Shown piece after piece: positions 28,412 through 34,155 of a stretch of DNA of 34,155 bases. Each line of letters opens with the position of its first letter. Within the stretch, counting starts at the first letter, position 1. The notes beneath the pieces are model-generated. The model was given only the letters and a program-made list of their open reading frames with translations. It did not search any database and was not told the DNA's origin. A program made the position numbers and the translations under genes. Source of the DNA: Bacteroidota bacterium. Lineage in GTDB: Bacteria; Bacteroidota; Bacteroidia; Flavobacteriales_D; JABDKJ01. Location of the stretch: assembly GCA_024279715.1 (NCBI GenBank), contig JAJRRH010000089.1:1-34155 (forward strand). The letters are read 5' to 3'.

Positions 28412-29564
28412 TGTACAAATAGAAATACAACTAATAGCTGCACTTGTCGCCATTGCTTGTGCAATTCCAGGAACATTCCTCGTCTTGAGAAAAATGTCGT
28501 TGATTTCTGACGCAATCTCTCATTCTATACTGCCCGGTATAGTGATAGGATTTTTTATGACCCAGGATTTAAGCTCTCCTTGGCTAATAATTTTTGCCGC
28601 ACTTACCGGTGTACTGACTGTTATTCTTGTAGAGTTCATACAAAAAACAGGACTTGTGAAGGAAGATACTGCCATAGGATTAGTCTTTCCTGCTTTGTTT
28701 AGCATAGGTGTCATTATGATATCACGAGGAGCGAATGATGTACACTTGGATGTCGATGCTGTTCTCTTGGGCGAATTGGTATATGCGCCATTATATAGAT
28801 GGGAGTGGGGCGCTTTGGATATGGGGCCTCAGTCATTATGGATTATAGGAATTGTTTTAGTGGTCAATATCGTCCTACTACTATTATTTTTCAAAGAATT
28901 GAAAATCACAACATTTGATATAGGTTTGTCTGCGTCTCTTGGTTTGTCACCTGTATTAGTTCATTATGGATTAATGAGTATTGCCTCAGTAACCATCGTC
29001 GGGTCTTTTGAGGCAGTGGGTGCTATTCTTGTTGTCGCACTTATGATCGTGCCAGCGGCTTCAGCATATCTATTGACCAATAAACTAGAGACTATGTTGG
29101 CATACTCCATAGGATTTGGTGTGTTTTCAGCAATTGCTGGTTACTGGCTTGCACACTGGCTCGATGCTTCGATTGCAGGATCAATATCTGTAATGCTTGG
29201 CTTTGTATTTCTGCTTGTCTATCTATTTGCACCAAGAAGAGGGCTGATTTCCAACATCTATAAACGAAAACGTCAGAAAATGGAAGTGTCCTTACTTACA
29301 TTTCTTTTGCATCTTCATAATCATAATGAGGAAGAAGAGCGCCATGTAAAACATCTTGGGGAACATATAAATTGGAATAACAAAATGGCATCCTCAGTGG
29401 TGAAAATGGCATTAGAGAACAATATGATTGTATTGGATGGTGAAATAGCTAGTCTAACAGAAAAAGGAGAGACTTTCACTAACGAAGCCATCGACTACAT
29501 AGTAGATGATGAACAATTAGAACTTGAAGGGATGAAAGATAGATATTTCTTGTTTAGAGGATAA
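28398..29564 (+). CDS. Metal ABC transporter permease, TroD-like, with His-rich winged-helix-like C-terminal tail
   Basis: CAIPGTFLVLRKMSLISDAISHSILPGIV, GSFEAVGAILVVALMIVPAASAYLLT. The last 94 aa (29280-29564) contain HLHNHNEEEERHVKHLGEH and IASLTEKGETF. Confidence 0.92.
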   Translation: MTMTSVQIEIQLIAALVAIACAIPGTFLVLRKMSLISDAISHSILPGIVIGFFMTQDLSSPWLIIFAALTGVLTVILVEFIQKTGLVKEDTAIGLVFPALFSIGVIMISRGANDVHLDVDAVLLGELVYAPLYRWEWGALDMGPQSLWIIGIVLVVNIVLLLLFFKELKITTFDIGLSASLGLSPVLVHYGLMSIASVTIVGSFEAVGAILVVALMIVPAASAYLLTNKLETMLAYSIGFGVFSAIAGYWLAHWLDASIAGSISVMLGFVFLLVYLFAPRRGLISNIYKRKRQKMEVSLLTFLLHLHNHNEEEERHVKHLGEHINWNNKMASSVVKMALENNMIVLDGEIASLTEKGETFTNEAIDYIVDDEQLELEGMKDRYFLFRG

Positions 29565-29598
29565 AATCTTACAGAAAATTAACTATCTTTAAGTTTAT

Positions 29599-30759
29599 TT
29601 GACAGAATATAATAAATTGGTAAGGGTAGGCATTTACATAATATGTGTTTTTATTTTGATGACTTCTTGCAAAAAGGATGTTGGTCAGGAACAAGAACTA
29701 GTGATTGAATTTGGTATTCATGACACACCACAGATCCCCGAAAATTATTATGACTACGAAAATGCTTATATAGTTCCTGAACACTTCAATACAGACCCAT
29801 TACTGACCCTAATATATGCTAATATAGAACCTGAAAACAATCCAATTACTAATGCAGGGGCTGCGCTTGGAAGAGTTTTATTCTATGACCAAAAATTATC
29901 TATCAATAACGAAATAGCATGTGCATCCTGTCACATTCAAGAGCATGCATTTAGTGATCCCCGACAAAATAGTATCGGTGTTTTTGGACAGATGTCTGAC
30001 AGAAACAGTATGGGATTTCAAAATTTAAAATACAGTAGAAGAATGTTTCGGGATCTGCGAATCAATGGATTGGAAAATCAAATAGAAGTACCTATTCAGA
30101 ACATTGCTGAAATGGGTATCTCTATGGAAGATCTAGTGACCAAATTGTCAGGAGTGGCGTATTACAGTCCCCTGGTCCAAGATGCATTTGGGTCACAAGA
30201 ATGGACTGCTGAGCGTATATCTTTTGCTTTATCTCAATTCATTCGTTCTATCACTACCTTTAACAGCAAGTATGACCAAGGTATTCAGAATGGTTTTAAC
30301 AACTTCAGTGAAATGGAATTAGCAGGTAAAGAATTGTTTTTTGGAGGTGACTTTAGATGTAATCATTGTCACACAACGCAAAATTTTTTTAGCCCTCAAG
30401 CCATGAATAACGGGCTAGACACTATGTACGTCGATCAAGGTCAATTCCTTGCCACCGGAGAGGTATCAGATATTGGATTGTTCAAAGTACCCTCTCTTCG
30501 AAATATAGCTCTCACTGCACCATATATGCACGATGGGCGATTTTCAGACGTGGAGGAGGTGCTGGAACATTACAGCATCGGTGTGCAGCCACACCCTAAT
30601 CTAAACGATCGAATCACCGTTGAAATAACCACAGGTGGATCACCATTTCTCATTAACATGACAGATCAAGAAAAAATACAACTCATCGCATTTTTAAACA
30701 CTCTCACCGATCTAGAAATGATTTCAGATGAGAAATTTGCTAATCCATTCTATTATTGA
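29599..30759 (+). CDS. Diheme cytochrome-c peroxidase (MauG/CcpA family) lipoprotein
   Basis: Two CXXCH motifs (CASCH, CNHCH); GAALGRVLFYDQKLSINNEIACASCH; KVPSLRNIALTAPYMHDGRF. Starts at TTG; exact start uncertain (29599 or 29617). Confidence 0.92.
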   Translation: MTEYNKLVRVGIYIICVFILMTSCKKDVGQEQELVIEFGIHDTPQIPENYYDYENAYIVPEHFNTDPLLTLIYANIEPENNPITNAGAALGRVLFYDQKLSINNEIACASCHIQEHAFSDPRQNSIGVFGQMSDRNSMGFQNLKYSRRMFRDLRINGLENQIEVPIQNIAEMGISMEDLVTKLSGVAYYSPLVQDAFGSQEWTAERISFALSQFIRSITTFNSKYDQGIQNGFNNFSEMELAGKELFFGGDFRCNHCHTTQNFFSPQAMNNGLDTMYVDQGQFLATGEVSDIGLFKVPSLRNIALTAPYMHDGRFSDVEEVLEHYSIGVQPHPNLNDRITVEITTGGSPFLINMTDQEKIQLIAFLNTLTDLEMISDEKFANPFYY

Positions 30760-30852
30760 CTCCTTGACATCTATGTTCTTTTACAAAGAAATTCAAGTTA
30801 ATAAATGTCCGTAACCCATCAACGTACATGCTGTAAAATAAAAGAAATTTCT

Positions 30853-30860
30853 TAACTTTG
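30853..30860 (+). promoter_or_regulatory. -7 element TAACTTTG upstream of aconitase
   Basis: Exact TAnnTTTG match 32 nt before the ATG. Confidence 0.45.
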
Positions 30861-30892
30861 CATTCGATTTTACAACAATTAAAAAGCAATAT

Positions 30893-33148
30893 ATGGCATT
30901 TGACATCGATATGATTAAAAGTGTTTACGAGCGTACACCAGGCAGAGTAAACGAAGCAAGAAAGCTACTAAACAAACCTCTTACACTTACTGAAAAAATT
31001 CTTTACAGCCATCTCTGGGATGCAAAAACAGATTCGCCTTATGAAAGAGGCAAGTCTTATGTAGAATTTTCACCTGACCGTGTCGCCATGCAAGATGCAA
31101 CTGCTCAGATGGCATTGCTACAGTTCATGATGGCAGGTAAATCAAAAGTTGCTGTACCATCTACAGCACATTGTGATCATCTTATTCAAGCTAAAATTGG
31201 AGCAAGTGTCGATCTTCAAAATTCCATTAATACCAGCAATGAAGTTTTTAATTTCTTAGAAACAGTTTCTGATAAATATGGGATAGGTTTTTGGAAACCT
31301 GGCGCAGGGATTATTCATCAAGTGGTATTGGAGAATTATGCATTTCCAGGAGGTATGATGATTGGTACAGATTCACATACCGTAAATGCCGGTGGACTAG
31401 GTATGATCGCTATCGGTGTTGGTGGTGCTGACGCTGTGGATGTCATGGCTGGCATGCCATGGGAATTGAAATTCCCAAAAATAATAGGGGTGAAATTAAC
31501 TGGAGAACTGGATGGATGGACCTCCTCCAAAGATGTCATTCTAAAGGTAGCTGGGATACTTACCGCCAAAGGAGGAACAGGTGCTGTGATTGAGTATTTT
31601 GGCCCTGGCGCTATCTCATTATCAGGGACAGGAAAAGGAACAATATGTAACATGGGTGCTGAGGTAGGAGCTACCACTTCAACCTTCGGATACGATGACT
31701 CCATGTCAAGATATCTTAGAGCTACAGGAAGAGAAGAAGTAGCGAACATGGCAGATCAAATTAAAGAACACCTAACGGGCGATCCGGAAGTATATGCTGA
31801 GCCGGAAAAATACTTTGATCAAGTAATAGAAATAAATCTTACCGAACTTGGCCCTCATATAAATGGCCCATTCTCACCAGACATTGCTACACCGATTTCA
31901 GAATTAGGTGCTAGAGCAAAGAAAGAAGGCTGGCCTTTAACTATTGAACACGGTTTAGTAGGGTCATGTACAAACTCAAGTTATGAAGACATGACCAGAG
32001 CAGCTTCTATCGCAGAGCAAGCAGTAAAAAATCATATTACGCCAAAATCAAAGTTTTCTATAAATCCAGGATCAGAGCAGGTGAGATTCACCGCAGAACG
32101 AGATGGTTACTTAGGGACATTGGAAGAAATGGGAGCAAGTATTTTTGCTAATGCTTGCGGACCCTGTATCGGACAATGGGCTAGGGCAGGAGCAGAAAAA
32201 AAAGAGCGAAACACTATCGTTCACAGTTTTAATAGAAATTTCGCCAAACGAGCGGATGGCAATCCTAATACATACGCATTTGTTGGATCACCTGAGCTAG
32301 TAACCGCATTGACTATCGCTGGAACATTAGATTTTGACCCTCGTAGGGATACACTTACCAATGATAATGGCGAAGAAATAAAATTATCACCCCCAAAAGG
32401 TGTTGAATTACCACCCAATGGATTTGACGTAAAGGATAGAGGGTTTCAAGAACCAGCAGAAGACGGAAGTAGCATTGAGGTGGTCGTCGATCCAAACTCT
32501 GAACGAATACAATTATTAACACCCTTCAAACCTTGGGATGGAAAAAATACTGAAGGTGCTAAACTACTTATCAAAGCCAAAGGAAAATGTACTACCGATC
32601 ATATCTCCATGGCAGGTCCTTGGTTGAAGTATCGTGGACATCTTGACAATATCTCCAATAATACGCTAACAGGTGCTATTAACTTCGTCAATGACAAACC
32701 TAATTCGATCAAAAATCAGTTGACAGGTGAGTATGGTGAAGTGCCTGCTGTACAAAGAGAGTATAAAGCAAAGGGGATTCCTACATTTGTAGTTGGTGAC
32801 CACAATTATGGCGAAGGATCAAGTAGAGAACATGCTGCAATGCAGCCTAGACATCTTGGCGTAATTGCTGTTCTCGTCAAATCTTTTGCTAGAATTCATG
32901 AAACTAATCTTAAAAAACAAGGCATGTTGGGACTTACATTCGCAACAGAATCTGATTATGACAAAGTATTAGAAGATGACACATTCAATATGATTGATTT
33001 AACAGAATTCACTCCTGGTAAACCATTGATGATTGAATTAGTTCATGCGGATGGATCGAAAGATCTTATTGCTGCTAATCATACGTATAATGAACAGCAA
33101 ATTGAATGGTTTAAAGCGGGATCTGCTTTGAATTTCCTTAATCAATAA
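30893..33148 (+). CDS. Aconitate hydratase
   Basis: [85 protein letters not shown]. Confidence 0.97.
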   Translation: MAFDIDMIKSVYERTPGRVNEARKLLNKPLTLTEKILYSHLWDAKTDSPYERGKSYVEFSPDRVAMQDATAQMALLQFMMAGKSKVAVPSTAHCDHLIQAKIGASVDLQNSINTSNEVFNFLETVSDKYGIGFWKPGAGIIHQVVLENYAFPGGMMIGTDSHTVNAGGLGMIAIGVGGADAVDVMAGMPWELKFPKIIGVKLTGELDGWTSSKDVILKVAGILTAKGGTGAVIEYFGPGAISLSGTGKGTICNMGAEVGATTSTFGYDDSMSRYLRATGREEVANMADQIKEHLTGDPEVYAEPEKYFDQVIEINLTELGPHINGPFSPDIATPISELGARAKKEGWPLTIEHGLVGSCTNSSYEDMTRAASIAEQAVKNHITPKSKFSINPGSEQVRFTAERDGYLGTLEEMGASIFANACGPCIGQWARAGAEKKERNTIVHSFNRNFAKRADGNPNTYAFVGSPELVTALTIAGTLDFDPRRDTLTNDNGEEIKLSPPKGVELPPNGFDVKDRGFQEPAEDGSSIEVVVDPNSERIQLLTPFKPWDGKNTEGAKLLIKAKGKCTTDHISMAGPWLKYRGHLDNISNNTLTGAINFVNDKPNSIKNQLTGEYGEVPAVQREYKAKGIPTFVVGDHNYGEGSSREHAAMQPRHLGVIAVLVKSFARIHETNLKKQGMLGLTFATESDYDKVLEDDTFNMIDLTEFTPGKPLMIELVHADGSKDLIAANHTYNEQQIEWFKAGSALNFLNQ

Positions 33149-33171
33149 AATATATTCTTATTTGACATTTC

Positions 33172-33207
33172 AAAAACGACAAATGGTTTCACTATTTGTC
33201 GTTTTTG
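33172..33207 (+). terminator. Intrinsic terminator after aconitase
   Basis: aaaaacgacaaat-ggtttcact-atttgtcgtttttg. Confidence 0.85.
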
Positions 33208-33242
33208 TATAAAGCGTGACAGTCTATATTCATGTTATCCAA

Positions 33243-33250
33243 TATATTTG
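33243..33250 (+). promoter_or_regulatory. -7 element TATATTTG upstream of the glycosidase-like gene
   Basis: Exact TAnnTTTG match 23 nt before the ATG at 33274. Confidence 0.4.
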
Positions 33251-33273
33251 AGGCTAAACATTTTTATTTCTAC

Positions 33274-34155
33274 ATGTATAAGGCTATCGTGATACTGTTA
33301 TTTTTTATGTCCGCCAATATTGTCAGTGGACAAAAAACTGAACATAAAATTCAGGGTGTAAATCTTGTATCTCCAGAATACAGTGCTGAATACGGCCAAA
33401 TTGAATCAGTAAAAAGAATCCATTCTAATTGGATAGCAATAACGCCTTTTTTATTCCTGGAAGAGAATAGCCCTATCATTGATTTTCGCTCTGAAAGAAT
33501 ATGGATTGGGGATACCAAAGAGGGATTGTCCCGTACTATTGAGGAAGCCCAAAATGCTGGTTTGAATATTCTTATGAAGCCACACTTTATCATGGGGGAT
33601 TCATCTTGGGTTGGTAAGTTTGACCTTGAGGACAAAATATGGAAGCAGTGGTCATTAAATTATAGTGCATACCTATTGGACTTAGCAGTATTATGCGAGA
33701 AGTATAATGTTAATATGATCTGTATTGGCACGGAGTTCAAAATACTAGTGGTAAAGCATCCAGAATTTTGGTTAAGTCTTATCTCGGATATCCGTAGTGT
33801 CTATTCTGGGGAACTAACTTACGCTGCCAATTGGGATAACTATGAGAATATCGTATTCTGGGATCAACTTGACTTTATTGGAATAGACGCCTATTTTCCA
33901 ATTTCTTCCAGTATCAATCCTTCGGTAAATCATCTTGTTAAAAAATGGGAAAAGCTAGTTCACGAATTGGGTAATTATTCAAATTCAATGAAAAAGAAAA
34001 TTGTATTCACCGAGTATGGGTATCGTAGTACGACACAGACATCATGGGAGCAATGGAGAATAGAATCGAGACCGTCTCACATAAAGGTTGACTTAAAAGA
34101 GCAAATCAATGCATATCAAGCACTCTATGAATCTATTTGGAACTTAGATTGGTTC
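33274..34155 (+). CDS. Glycoside hydrolase TIM-barrel-like secreted protein (GH113-like), 3'-truncated by window edge; not in ORF track
   Basis: Open frame from ATG 33274 to the end: MYKAIVILLFFMSANIVSGQKTEHKIQGVNLVSPEYSAEYGQIESVKRIHSNWIAITPFLF...NILMKPHF...MICIGTEFKI...LDFIGIDAYFPI...KIVFTEYGYRS. Confidence 0.8.
   Translation, partial: MYKAIVILLFFMSANIVSGQKTEHKIQGVNLVSPEYSAEYGQIESVKRIHSNWIAITPFLFLEENSPIIDFRSERIWIGDTKEGLSRTIEEAQNAGLNILMKPHFIMGDSSWVGKFDLEDKIWKQWSLNYSAYLLDLAVLCEKYNVNMICIGTEFKILVVKHPEFWLSLISDIRSVYSGELTYAANWDNYENIVFWDQLDFIGIDAYFPISSSINPSVNHLVKKWEKLVHELGNYSNSMKKKIVFTEYGYRSTTQTSWEQWRIESRPSHIKVDLKEQINAYQALYESIWNLDWF

Overview
Bacteroidota-type chromosomal window. Support for this comes from T9SS C-terminal sorting domains, an outer-membrane beta-barrel TonB-like receptor, and repeated TAnnTTTG -7 promoter motifs. 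Most content is housekeeping or metabolic: MobA-like NTP transferase (5'-truncated), HEAT-like protein, PGRP/amidase with T9SS tail, ClpC, GyrA, TPR protein, 3-hydroxyacyl-CoA dehydrogenase, OM receptor plus ABM monooxygenase-like protein, lipoprotein, ATP-dependent PEPCK, RsmE, Cys-rich HYR-like T9SS protein, RadD-like SF2 helicase, PKD protein, diheme cytochrome-c peroxidase, aconitase, and a 3'-truncated glycosidase-like protein. No CRISPR array, rRNA, tRNA or intact transposon was recognised. The best candidate for an unusual system is a tightly overlapping metal operon at 24975-29564: DtxR/MntR regulator, TroA-, TroB-, TroC- and TroD-like proteins. Both permeases carry soluble C-terminal tails that look like winged-helix domains, reminiscent of the chlamydial YtgCR permease-repressor fusion. 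Other notable items are a 57-bp-period double-hairpin tandem repeat (1336-1658), a 35-aa single-TM microprotein missing from the ORF track (16214-16321), a perfect 16-bp-arm inverted repeat enclosing a predicted promoter (9151-9212), a possibly leaderless operon (14590), and short eroded gene-end remnants in intergenic DNA. All domain calls are by reading protein motifs; no searches were run.
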